Of a stretch of 64,000 nt of DNA, positions 8,544 through 16,181 are shown one piece after another. A program made the translations under genes and the position numbers. The notes under the pieces were generated by a model. It was not told the origin of the DNA. It did no database searches and saw only the letters and a list, made by a program, of their open reading frames with translations. How positions within the stretch are numbered: position 1 is the first letter of the stretch; each line of letters opens with the position of its first letter. The stretch is from positions 1,215,153-1,279,152 of the forward strand of contig JBAOHJ010000003.1 of the NCBI GenBank assembly GCA_037045055.1, read 5' to 3'. Source of the stretch: Phosphoribacter sp037045055. GTDB taxonomy: Bacteria > Actinomycetota > Actinomycetes > Actinomycetales > Dermatophilaceae.

Positions 8544-9995
8544 ATGACCCCGTCGCGCGGCACCACCCTGGGCGGTCGCTACACGCTCACCGACCGCGTC
8601 GCCGTCGGCGGCATGGGCGACGTGTGGGCGGCCACCGACGCGGTGCTGGGCCGCACCGTGGCGGTCAAGGTGATGCGCCCCCACCCGGAGCCGTCCTTCG
8701 CGGCCCGCTTCCGCGACGAGGCACGCCACAGCGCCGCCCTGTCGCACCCCAATATCGCCACCGTCTACGACTACGGCGAGGACGCGGGCACGGCATACCT
8801 CGTCATGGAGCTCGTCGCCGGCCGACCCCTGTCCGACCTGGTGACCCGGGGCGGCATGGACCCCGCCGTCGCGCAGCCCATCGTCGGGCAGGCGGCGCTC
8901 GCGCTCGCCGCCGCCCACGAGGCCGGGGTCGTGCACCGCGACGTCAAGCCCGCCAACATCCTGCTCACCCCCGAGGGCCAGGTGAAGCTCACCGACTTCG
9001 GCATCGCCCACGCCGGCGACGGCGCCTCCCATACCCGCACCGGAGAGGTGATCGGCACCCCGCAGTACCTGTCCCCGGAGCAGGCCCTCGGGCAGCCGGT
9101 CACCGCCGCCACCGACCTGTACTCCCTCGGCGTCGTCGCCTACGAGATGCTCACCGGGCGCCGGCCCTTCGACCGCGGCTCGGCCGTGGCCACCGCCCTG
9201 GCGCACGTCAACGACCCCGCCCCGGCCCTGCCCGCCACAGTCCCCGAGCCGCTGAACTCGGCGGTGACCGCCTGCCTGGACAAGGACCCGGCGCACCGAC
9301 CGGCCAGCGCCGCGGCCCTGGCCGCATCGCTCGGTATGCCGGTGAGCGGGGTCGCCGACACCAGCCCCGCGACCAGCGTCATCGCGGTCACCGACCTCGG
9401 GGCCACCCAGGCCATGGCGCCCCCCACGCCGACGCACGTGGTGACGCCGGCCCTGCCGCCGGTCCTGCCGCCGGTCCTGGGCGCCCCCGTGACGATCGCC
9501 ACCGACCCGGTGCAGCCGGCCAACCCCCGCGGCCCCACGGACCGCCCCCGAGGCAGCGCGTGGTGGTGGATCCTCCCCGTCCTGGCCCTGCTCGCCCTCG
9601 CCGCGTTCCTGCTCGTGCAGTCCCGCTCCAGCGCCACCCCCACGCCCTCGGCCACGACGAGCCCCCCGGCCGTCACGGTCACCCAGACCCAGACGACGAC
9701 CCGGACCGTCACGGCCACCTCGACCCCCGCGACCAGCGCGCCGACGACCCTACCGGCGAAGAAGGTCAACCTCAAGGAGGCGGACTACGTCGGGCGCGAC
9801 GTCACGGCCGCGCGCAACGACCTCGTCACCGCCGGCTTCCCCACCGGCAACGTCAAGGTCGTCGAGGCCGCCGACGCGGCGGCTGCCGGCACCGTGCTGG
9901 CGGTGACCCCCACCGGGCCGACCGACACGACCGCGACGGTTACCCTGACCGTGTCCAACGGCAGGGGCGCCACGGGGTCGGCGAGCAGTGGGTAG
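8544..9995 (+). CDS. pknA: PknA: Ser/Thr protein kinase with a single PASTA domain
   Basis: This 483-residue transmembrane kinase has a kinase domain at residues 13-280 with glycine loop VGGMGDV, Lys42 in VAVKV, catalytic HRDVKPAN (131-138), DFG (151-153) and SPEQ in the activation segment. A Pro/Thr-rich juxtamembrane region leads to one helix (about 332-354), then a Thr-rich stretch and a C-terminal domain of about 70 residues that reads as one PASTA unit (VGRDVTAARNDLVTAGF). Mycobacterial PknA lacks an extracellular PASTA domain. The ATG at 8544 follows AGGAGAG; upstream in-frame starts would overlap pbpA. Confidence 0.94.
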   Translation: MTPSRGTTLGGRYTLTDRVAVGGMGDVWAATDAVLGRTVAVKVMRPHPEPSFAARFRDEARHSAALSHPNIATVYDYGEDAGTAYLVMELVAGRPLSDLVTRGGMDPAVAQPIVGQAALALAAAHEAGVVHRDVKPANILLTPEGQVKLTDFGIAHAGDGASHTRTGEVIGTPQYLSPEQALGQPVTAATDLYSLGVVAYEMLTGRRPFDRGSAVATALAHVNDPAPALPATVPEPLNSAVTACLDKDPAHRPASAAALAASLGMPVSGVADTSPATSVIAVTDLGATQAMAPPTPTHVVTPALPPVLPPVLGAPVTIATDPVQPANPRGPTDRPRGSAWWWILPVLALLALAAFLLVQSRSSATPTPSATTSPPAVTVTQTQTTTRTVTATSTPATSAPTTLPAKKVNLKEADYVGRDVTAARNDLVTAGFPTGNVKVVEAADAAAAGTVLAVTPTGPTDTTATVTLTVSNGRGATGSASSG

Positions 9996-10016
9996 GTGGG
10001 GGGAGGGGTGTCGAGG

Positions 10017-11813
10017 GTGAGCGCACCGCGCCTGTTGCACGGGCGGTACGAGGTGGGCGAGGTCATCGGACGGGGCGGCATGGCCGACGTCCACGAGGGC
10101 TACGACACCCGGCTCTCCCGGACCGTGGCCATCAAGCTGCTGCGCTCGGACCTGGCCCGCGACGCCAGCTTCCTCACCAGGTTCCGCCGCGAGGCCCAGT
10201 CGGCCGCGGGGCTCAACCACCCGGCGATCGTCGCGATCTACGACTCCGGCGACGAGCCCAGCGTGGACGCGCGGGGCACCCCGATGGCCCAGCCGTTCAT
10301 CGTCATGGAGTTCGTCCAGGGGGTCACCCTGCGGCAACGCCTGGCCCAGGACGGCCCCCTGGAGCCGCACGAGGCGGCCGGGCTCACCGGGCAGGTCCTC
10401 GCCGCCCTGGCCTACAGCCACCGGATGGGCATCGTGCACCGGGACATCAAGCCCGCCAACGTCATGCTCACCCCCTCCGGGGACGTCAAGGTCATGGACT
10501 TCGGGATCGCCCGTGCCGTCGCGGACACCGCCGCGACGATGACCCAGACCCAGGCGGTGGTGGGCACCGCGCAGTACCTGTCCCCCGAGCAGGCCCAGGG
10601 CAAGCAGGTGGACGCCCGGTCCGACCTGTACTCCACCGGCTGCCTGCTCTTCGAGCTGCTCACCGGCCGCACCCCCTTCGTCGGCGACACACCGGTGGCC
10701 GTCGCCTACCAGCATGTCGGCGAGCCCCCCACCCCCCCGTCCCACCTGCGCCGCGGCATCCCCGCCGCCTTCGACGCGGTGGTCCTGCACGCCCTGACCA
10801 AGGACCGCGAGGCGAGGTACCAGAGCGCCATCGACTTCCACGCCGACCTCGTCGCGGCCCGCGAGGGGCGGGCCGTCAGCGCCGCCGCCCTCGGCACCGC
10901 CGAGGCCGCCGCGGTCGCCGGGGCGCCGACCGCGGTCATCAGCTCCTCCCGCCGACGGCGCGACGGCGACACCGCCGCCCTCCCGGCGATCGGCCGCGAC
11001 CCGGCCGACGAGCCGCCCAGGCGGCGCAGCGCGGCATACCTGCTGCTGGCCCTCGCGGCGGTCGCCGGGGTGGTGCTGCTGGTCCTGCTCGGGCGGAGCC
11101 TGCTGGCCGCCCGCGAGGCCGCCGCCCGGATCGCCGTGCCCTACGTCATCGGCAAGGCCGAGGCCGAGGCCCGCGCCCTGGTCGCCGCCGCCGGACTGGC
11201 CGTGGACGTCCGCAGCGTGACCAACCCGAACGTCACCCAGGGAGTGGTGGCCGACCAGGACCCCACCGGCCAGACGCAGGTCACCCAGGGCACCATCGTC
11301 CACCTGGTCGTGTCCTCGGGCCCGGGGCAGGCCGTGGTTCCCTACGTCGCGGGACAGACGCAGGAGGCGGCGGTGGCCACGCTCAAGCTGTCGGGCTTCC
11401 TCGACCCGGCGATCGCCCCCGTGGACGACCCCGCCCAGACCAAGGGCAACGCCGTCGGCACCGACCCCGGCACCGGGCAGGTCGTGGCGCTGTCCCAGCG
11501 GATCACCCTCAAGGTCGCCACCGGCAAGGTCAAGGTGACCAACCTCGTCGGCATGAACTTCTCCGTCGCCGAGCAGAAGCTGGCCGACCTGCGCCTGGTC
11601 TACGACGGCAGCCAGCAGGTCGAGAGCGATACGCAGTTGGAGGGCACGGTGCTCGAGCAGGACGTCGCGCCGGACACCGTCGTCGACGTCGGCACGACGG
11701 TCAAGGTCAAGATCGCCAAGCGCCCGGCGCCACCGACGCAGACCGTGACGACGACGGTCACCGCGACCCCGTCGACGGGTCCGACCGTCAAGCCCTCGAC
11801 GACCAAGCCCTGA
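10017..11813 (+). CDS. pknB: PknB: Ser/Thr protein kinase with three PASTA domains
   Basis: This protein of about 598 residues has a kinase domain at residues 10-275 (GRGGMADV, Lys40, HRDIKPAN at 141-148, DFG at 161-163, and a Thr-rich activation loop TMTQTQAVVGT). A transmembrane helix lies near 337-360. Three extracellular PASTA repeats follow (VPYVIGKAEAEARAL, VPYVAGQTQEAAVAT, VTNLVGMNFSVAEQK), then a Thr-rich tail. PASTA repeats sense muropeptides or lipid II, and PknB controls growth and division. Three in-frame GTGs are available (9996, 10008, 10017); the last has the best spacing to GGGAGGGG. The gene ends the operon. Confidence 0.94.
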   Translation: MSAPRLLHGRYEVGEVIGRGGMADVHEGYDTRLSRTVAIKLLRSDLARDASFLTRFRREAQSAAGLNHPAIVAIYDSGDEPSVDARGTPMAQPFIVMEFVQGVTLRQRLAQDGPLEPHEAAGLTGQVLAALAYSHRMGIVHRDIKPANVMLTPSGDVKVMDFGIARAVADTAATMTQTQAVVGTAQYLSPEQAQGKQVDARSDLYSTGCLLFELLTGRTPFVGDTPVAVAYQHVGEPPTPPSHLRRGIPAAFDAVVLHALTKDREARYQSAIDFHADLVAAREGRAVSAAALGTAEAAAVAGAPTAVISSSRRRRDGDTAALPAIGRDPADEPPRRRSAAYLLLALAAVAGVVLLVLLGRSLLAAREAAARIAVPYVIGKAEAEARALVAAAGLAVDVRSVTNPNVTQGVVADQDPTGQTQVTQGTIVHLVVSSGPGQAVVPYVAGQTQEAAVATLKLSGFLDPAIAPVDDPAQTKGNAVGTDPGTGQVVALSQRITLKVATGKVKVTNLVGMNFSVAEQKLADLRLVYDGSQQVESDTQLEGTVLEQDVAPDTVVDVGTTVKVKIAKRPAPPTQTVTTTVTATPSTGPTVKPSTTKP

Positions 11814-11846
11814 CCGCCGCGGTCACCTCCGGGCGCGGTGAGACTC

Positions 11847-11900
11847 GGTATGCCGCGGTGAACCTCCGGGTGCGGCGGGGAGCCTGCGGGTATGCCGCGG
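11847..11900 (+). repeat. Two direct copies of GGTATGCCGCGG between pknB and trpG
   Basis: The 122-base space between the convergent pknB and trpG genes holds identical 12-mers at 11847-11858 and 11889-11900. Each contains the GGTATGCC word over-represented in this backbone. They are in the same orientation, so they do not form a hairpin with each other. Confidence 0.6.
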
Positions 11901-11935
11901 GTGCCGTGGCGCCGACCGCGGGCCGGAGCTCGTGG

Positions 11936-12565
11936 TCAGCGGTGCACCAGCGGGGTCAGCCCCGCCGAGCGGGCCACCGCGTCGGGGTGACCGCACTGCG
12001 CCAGCCAGTTGGCCAGCAGACGGTGGCCCCCCTCGGTGAGCACGCTCTCGGGATGGAACTGCACCCCGTGCAGTGGCAGCGTCGCGTGCCGGACCGCCAT
12101 CACCACGCCGCTGGCCGTGCGTCCGTTGACCAGCAACGACGCGGGGACGGTCGCCGGATCGATGGCCAGCGAGTGGTAACGCGTCGCCGTGAACGGCGTC
12201 GGCAGCCCCTCCAGCACACCCGTCCCGTCGTGCTCGACCAGCGAGGTCTTGCCGTGCACGAGCTCCGGCGCCCGCCCCACGGTGACCCCCATGACCACCC
12301 CGAGCGCCTGATGCCCCAGGCACACCCCGAGCATCGGCTGGGCCCGGTCGGCGCAGGCGGCGACCATCTGCAGGCACACCCCGGCCTCCTGCGGGGTGCC
12401 CGGGCCTGGCGAGAGCAGCACCCCGTCGAAGTCGACCGCCTCCTGCGGGGTCACCGCGTCGTTGCGCACCACGGTGCACTGCGCACCGAGCTGCTGCAGG
12501 TAGCCGACGATGGTGAACACGAACGAGTCGTAGTTGTCGACGACGAGGATGCGGGTCACCGGCAC
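11936..12565 (-). CDS. trpG: Class I glutamine amidotransferase (TrpG/PabA)
   Basis: This protein of about 209 residues supplies ammonia from glutamine to chorismate in tryptophan or folate synthesis. It has the class I triad region: LSPGPGTP (oxyanion part), GVCLGHQALG with the nucleophile Cys, and the C-terminal VQFHPES with catalytic His and Glu. NYDSFVF near the start is typical of TrpG/PabA. No synthase partner lies in the window, so trpG and pabA cannot be separated; the gene is amphibolic in many actinobacteria. Two GTG starts (12565, 12559) are possible. A trpG here, facing pknB, matches mycobacterial order. Confidence 0.93.
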   Translation of the reverse strand: MPVTRILVVDNYDSFVFTIVGYLQQLGAQCTVVRNDAVTPQEAVDFDGVLLSPGPGTPQEAGVCLQMVAACADRAQPMLGVCLGHQALGVVMGVTVGRAPELVHGKTSLVEHDGTGVLEGLPTPFTATRYHSLAIDPATVPASLLVNGRTASGVVMAVRHATLPLHGVQFHPESVLTEGGHRLLANWLAQCGHPDAVARSAGLTPLVHR

Positions 12566-12568
12566 ACC

Positions 12569-12748
12569 TTAGGTCGTCGTGGGCGACGGGCTCGGGGCGA
12601 GCGTGACGTCCTCGAAGGGCAGCAGCGGCGCGAGGGCCGGGAACACCCAGACGAACAGCACCGCGACGACGATCCCGACGAGGACCACCGACTGCAGGAT
12701 CTTGGCGGGCCGGCCCCCGGGCAGGGCGCGCCAGAGCGCGCCGTACAT
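12569..12748 (-). CDS. Small single-helix membrane protein
   Basis: This 59-residue protein has a short basic N-terminus (ALWRALPGGRPAKIL), one transmembrane helix (residues about 20-42) and an acidic then Pro/Ser/Thr-rich tail ending PSPTTT. The ATG shares a base with the stop of the upstream sortase gene (TGATG), and its own stop lies just before trpG, so it belongs to the DUF881-sortase-trpG transcript. Its function is not recognised; the position next to the sortase suggests a cell-envelope role. Confidence 0.7.
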   Translation of the reverse strand: MYGALWRALPGGRPAKILQSVVLVGIVVAVLFVWVFPALAPLLPFEDVTLAPSPSPTTT

Positions 12749-13473
12749 CAGCTCGCCCCGCTCGGGTCGGCGAGCAGCTCGGCGGGCAGGGGCTGCCCGC
12801 GCGGGACGACGCGCTCCAGGCGGCCCACGACGACGTAGCGGTTCGTGGAGGCGAACCTCGGGTCGCACGACGTGAGCGTCAGGTATGCCGCCGTGGGGAC
12901 CGCCCCGGGCCGCTGCGGCACCGGGGCGAGGACGTCGACCCCGGTGGGCGGCACGATGAGGTGCCGGTCGGCGCGGTACACGGCATACCCCTGCCGGGTC
13001 TCGACGACCATGACGTCGCCGGCGCGGATCGCGTCGATGTCGATGAGCGGGTTGCCATGGCCGGCCCGGTGGCCGGCGACGGCGAAGTTGCCGGTCTGCC
13101 CCGGCAGGGCGCCTTGGGGGTAACGCCCGAGTCCTTTGGCCAGCGTGCTCGCGGCCACCCCTTCGTAGATCGGCTTGGCCCAGGTGGGCCCGCCCAGCCG
13201 CGGCACCCGCAGGATCGCGAAGACCTTGCCGTCCTGCAGAGTCGGCCCGGCCGGGGCGCCCGGTGGCCCCGGCGCTGCGGGTGTCGCCGAGGGGCTCGGC
13301 CCGGCGGTCAGGGCGGCGAAGTCCTGCTCGAGCTGCTCGACCACGCCGGCCTGGGCCCGCCCGTCGACGACCGCGACGAAACCGAGCTCCCAGACCACGA
13401 ACAACAGCAGCAGCACCCCGGCCGTGATGAGCAGCTCGCCGACGATGCCGACGACCCGTCGCCCTGCACTCAC
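12748..13473 (-). CDS. Class E sortase (cell-surface transpeptidase)
   Basis: This 241-residue protein has an N-terminal membrane helix (residues about 7-29), a Pro/Ala-rich linker (57-80), and a sortase catalytic domain (83-225) with His135 in AVAGHRAG, Cys203 in TLTSCDP and an Arg in NRYVVVGR. The short TLTSC motif and gene context fit actinobacterial class E sortases, which join LAXTG-type substrates to the envelope. The GTG start at 13473 overlaps the stop of the DUF881 gene (GTGA). No sortase substrate is visible nearby. Confidence 0.9.
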   Translation of the reverse strand: MSAGRRVVGIVGELLITAGVLLLLFVVWELGFVAVVDGRAQAGVVEQLEQDFAALTAGPSPSATPAAPGPPGAPAGPTLQDGKVFAILRVPRLGGPTWAKPIYEGVAASTLAKGLGRYPQGALPGQTGNFAVAGHRAGHGNPLIDIDAIRAGDVMVVETRQGYAVYRADRHLIVPPTGVDVLAPVPQRPGAVPTAAYLTLTSCDPRFASTNRYVVVGRLERVVPRGQPLPAELLADPSGAS

Positions 13474-14258
13474 GGGCGCACCGTGCTGTGCTCGAGCAGC
13501 ACCGACCCCGAGAAGGCCGGCACCTGCACGTCGGCACTCGTGGTCACCTCGTAGCCCAGCCCGACCGCCTCCACCCACTGCCGGTAGATCGCGACCTGCC
13601 CGTCGGCGTCGAGCGCGGCCCGCAGGGCCACCGGGTCGCCGATCGCCGTGACGACATACGGCGGCGGATAGACCCGCCCCTGCAGGATCAGGGTGTTGCC
13701 GACGCAGCGGACCGCCGAGGTCGCCACCACCCGCTGGTCCTGGATCATCATCGCCTCGGCGCCGGCCCGCCACAGGGCGTTGACGACGGCCTGGACGTCC
13801 TGCTGATGGACCACGACGTCGTCGACGCTCACCCCGGCCGGCAGCGGCGAGGACCCGCGCTTGGCGTCGTCGAGCGACACGGTCAGCGCCGGCCCGTGCA
13901 CCGCGCGGGTGCCCACGCTCGGGCCGAGCGCCTCGATCCGCGCGCTGAGGTCGGCGACGGTGGCATCGCCCGGCGCCGCGCTCGCGGTAAGGGCGTCGAT
14001 GGAGGACTGCAGCGCGCGGACCCGTTCGGCCTTGTCGGCCACCTGACGGTTGGTCGCGGTGATGAGCGCCGGCAGGCCCCGGTCGCTGCGCAGGTCGGTG
14101 CCGCGCGCGGCCTGGAAGCTCATCGAGAACATCACCCCGGCAGCGGCCGCCACCACCGGCACCGCCAGGCGCCACCGGGTCGGGTGCGCGCCCAGCCAGG
14201 CTCGCGGCATACCGACCATCCCGTCCTCCGGCGAGGCTCGTGCGGCCCTGGCGGCCAT
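13470..14258 (-). CDS. DUF881 family membrane-anchored protein
   Basis: This protein of up to 262 residues has one N-terminal transmembrane helix (about residues 30-50), a coiled segment (ADKAERVRALQSSIDAL, about 73-90) and a DUF881 domain (about 100-255) with VSVDDVVVHQQDVQAVVNALWRAG-type sequence (split here to QQDVQAVVNALWRAG) and VYPPPYVVTAIGD. The family sits beside crgA and the sortase in most actinobacteria; its biochemical role is unknown and a division or envelope role is inferred. The start may be the ATG at 14258 or internal ones at residues 14 or 17. Confidence 0.88.
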   Translation of the reverse strand: MAARAARASPEDGMVGMPRAWLGAHPTRWRLAVPVVAAAAGVMFSMSFQAARGTDLRSDRGLPALITATNRQVADKAERVRALQSSIDALTASAAPGDATVADLSARIEALGPSVGTRAVHGPALTVSLDDAKRGSSPLPAGVSVDDVVVHQQDVQAVVNALWRAGAEAMMIQDQRVVATSAVRCVGNTLILQGRVYPPPYVVTAIGDPVALRAALDADGQVAIYRQWVEAVGLGYEVTTSADVQVPAFSGSVLLEHSTVRP

Positions 14259-14306
14259 CCCCGGTGACTACGCTAAGGGACGAGTGCCCCCAGCAAGGAG
14301 TCGACC

Positions 14307-14558
14307 GTGCCAGAGTCCAAGGGACGACCTCGCCGCAAGCCTGCGCCGTCCAGCCGGCCGGTGACCAAGGGCGACGCGGTCAACCCCACCTGGTGGGCGC
14401 CGGTGTTCGTCACCCTGCTGGTCTTGGGTCTGGTGTGGATCGTCGTCTTCTACGTCACCTCGGGGGCCTGGCCGATCGAGGCGTTCGGCTACTGGAACCT
14501 GGTGGCCGGCTTCGGGTTGCTGCTCACCGGCTTCGCCATGACGATGCGGTGGCGCTGA
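14307..14558 (+). CDS. crgA: CrgA: cell division regulator
   Basis: This 83-residue protein has a basic, Pro-rich N-terminus (KGRPRRKPAP), two transmembrane helices (about 30-52 and 62-79) and conserved NPTWWAP. CrgA inhibits premature FtsZ-ring assembly in Streptomyces and links FtsZ, FtsQ and PBPs in mycobacteria. The GTG at 14307 has an AAGGAG site upstream (14294-14299). It is divergent from the DUF881 gene, as in Mycobacterium. Confidence 0.95.
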   Translation: MPESKGRPRRKPAPSSRPVTKGDAVNPTWWAPVFVTLLVLGLVWIVVFYVTSGAWPIEAFGYWNLVAGFGLLLTGFAMTMRWR

Positions 14559-14686
14559 GGCGGCCGCTCGTCCTTACACCGGTGTAGTTCCGTCCCCAGC
14601 TGTGGATCGTCCTGTGGACGAGCGGGACCGGGCGATCGGGACCGGGCGAACGCGACCGGGCGAGCGACGCAGCGGTAGCGCGCCCT
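14559..14686. other. Convergent intergenic region with DnaA-box-like words
   Basis: Between crgA and the rhomboid gene I see two words resembling DnaA boxes on the minus strand (CGATCCACA near 14601-14609 and TCGTCCACA near 14613-14621). Three spaced copies of ACCGGGCGA lie around 14640-14663. This gene cluster is usually close to oriC, but two imperfect boxes are not an origin; they may be titration sites or chance. Confidence 0.25.
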
Positions 14687-15589
14687 TCAGCGGTAGACGT
14701 CGGGCACGCCGAGGTACTTCACCACGGCGGCGGCGACGAGGAGCACCAGCAGCACGGCGAACACCGGCAGGTGCCAGCGGCGACCGGCCGGGGTGGACAG
14801 CCGCGACACCGCGGTCGCCGCGCTCACCCCGGTGACCAGGCCGCCCAGGTGGGCCTGCCAGGCGATCCCCGGGTAGAGGAAGCCGAACGCGAGGTTGACC
14901 GCGAGGACGGCATACAGCGCCGCGGACGAGCGCCCGAGGTGACGGTTGAGCACGAGCAGGGCACCGAAGAGGCCGAACACCGCACCCGAGGCGCCCAGCA
15001 CCGAGGTCCCCCACGTCGAGTACTCGCCGAGCTCGGCCCGGGTGAGCAGGTGGGTGGGCGCCGAGGCCGCCACCACCACGCCGGTCGACCCGCCGAGCGC
15101 GGTGAGCAGGTACAGCGCGGCGTACCGGACCCGTCCGAGCAGGCCCTCCAGGTAGGGCCCGATCTGCCAGAGGAAGAGCATGTTCAGCGCGAGGTGCAGG
15201 ATGATCGACGGCGAGTGCAGGAACGCCGACGTGAGCGCCCGCCACGGTTGGTGCCACCCCTGCACGGGGGCGAAGGAGAAGTCCTCGGTGACCGCCGGCA
15301 TCGCCACCTGGGCCAGGTATGCCGCGACGCAGGTGGCGATGATCGCGTAGGTCACCAGGGGGCGCCCGTCGGTGGGCTGACCCCCGAAGATCGTGCGGAC
15401 CGAGCGGATCGTGCGGGCCTGCCCGGCCACGCAGTCGACGCACTGGACTCCGACGGCCGCCGGACGCTGGCACTGGGGACAGACCGGGCGGGCGCACCGT
15501 TGGCAGCGCACCCAGGACTCGCGGTCGGGATGGCGCGGGCAGACCGGGACCTGGTCGGGGGGCCAGGTGGGCGGCGCGGGCTCGGTCAT
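14687..15589 (-). CDS. Rhomboid-family intramembrane serine protease with an N-terminal zinc ribbon
   Basis: This 300-residue protein starts with a Cys-rich cytosolic domain (residues 17-53, cysteines at 17, 29, 32, 37, 40, 50, 53), then six or seven membrane helices. The catalytic dyad is visible as Ser201 in GASGAVFG and His247 in AWQAHLGG; HLALNM (132-137) supplies the conserved His/Asn. Rhomboids cleave helices within the membrane. It may be co-transcribed with the upstream ppiA and the acyl-CoA-synthetase-like gene, both on the same strand. Confidence 0.93.
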   Translation of the reverse strand: MTEPAPPTWPPDQVPVCPRHPDRESWVRCQRCARPVCPQCQRPAAVGVQCVDCVAGQARTIRSVRTIFGGQPTDGRPLVTYAIIATCVAAYLAQVAMPAVTEDFSFAPVQGWHQPWRALTSAFLHSPSIILHLALNMLFLWQIGPYLEGLLGRVRYAALYLLTALGGSTGVVVAASAPTHLLTRAELGEYSTWGTSVLGASGAVFGLFGALLVLNRHLGRSSAALYAVLAVNLAFGFLYPGIAWQAHLGGLVTGVSAATAVSRLSTPAGRRWHLPVFAVLLVLLVAAAVVKYLGVPDVYR

Positions 15590-15617
15590 CGACGGGCGGG
15601 TGGCACGCGACGGCTCG

Positions 15618-16145
15618 TCAGTCCTGCACGGTCACGGAGGTGATGACGACGTCCTGCAGCGGGCGGTCGCCGCGGGCGGTGGGGACGGCGGCGATCGCGT
15701 CGACGACCGCACGGCTCGGGGCGTCGGCGACCTCGCCGAAGATGGTGTGCTTGCCCTGCAGGTGCATCGGCGTGGACACGGTGATGAAGAACTGCGAGCC
15801 GTTGGTGCCGCGGCCCTGGTGCTTGCCGGCGTTGGCCATGGCCAGCAGGTAGGGCTTGGCGTAGGTCTTGTCCGGGTGCGGCTCGTCGTCGAAGGTGTAC
15901 CCCGGCCCGCCGCGCCCGTCGCCGCGGGGGCAGCCACCCTGGATCATGAACCCGGGGATGACCCGGTGGAACACCAGCCCGTCGAAGAAGGGCGTGGGGT
16001 TGGTCCGCCCGGTGTCGTCGCGGTACTGGCGGGTGCCCTGGGCCAGGCCCACGAAGTTCGCCACGGTCGTGGGTGCTTCGTTGGGGAAGAGCGTGACGGC
16101 GATGTCGCCGAGGGTGGTGTGCAGGGTTGCCTTCATGGCGCTCAT
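15618..16145 (-). CDS. ppiA: Cyclophilin-type peptidyl-prolyl cis-trans isomerase
   Basis: This 175-residue cytosolic cyclophilin catalyses proline isomerisation in folding proteins. The family signature FDGLVFHRVIPGFMIQGG carries the active-site Arg, and QFFITVSTPMHLQGKHTIFG follows. No signal peptide is seen. The start may be ATG 16145 or the ATG three codons later (MKATLHT). In mycobacteria ppiA also lies near crgA. Confidence 0.93.
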   Translation of the reverse strand: MSAMKATLHTTLGDIAVTLFPNEAPTTVANFVGLAQGTRQYRDDTGRTNPTPFFDGLVFHRVIPGFMIQGGCPRGDGRGGPGYTFDDEPHPDKTYAKPYLLAMANAGKHQGRGTNGSQFFITVSTPMHLQGKHTIFGEVADAPSRAVVDAIAAVPTARGDRPLQDVVITSVTVQD

Positions 16146-16152
16146 CCTCGCA

Positions 16153-16175
16153 CGGCATACCGCCCGGGTATGCCG
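16153..16175. terminator. Hairpin made of inverted GGTATGCCG copies (possible terminator)
   Basis: CGGCATACC at 16153-16161 and GGTATGCCG at 16167-16175 are a perfect 9-bp inverted repeat with the 5-base loop GCCCG. It fills most of the 36-base gap between the acyl-CoA-synthetase-like gene and ppiA, both on the minus strand. There is no U-tract. Each arm is one copy of the backbone's over-represented word, like the paired uptake sequences that act as terminators in Neisseria and Haemophilus; the functional analogy is inference. Confidence 0.45.
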
Positions 16176-16181
16176 CGCGGC

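Noticed and set aside
14590..14670. Replication origin near crgA
   Set aside because: Only two imperfect DnaA-like words and no dnaA/dnaN neighbours; too weak to call an origin.
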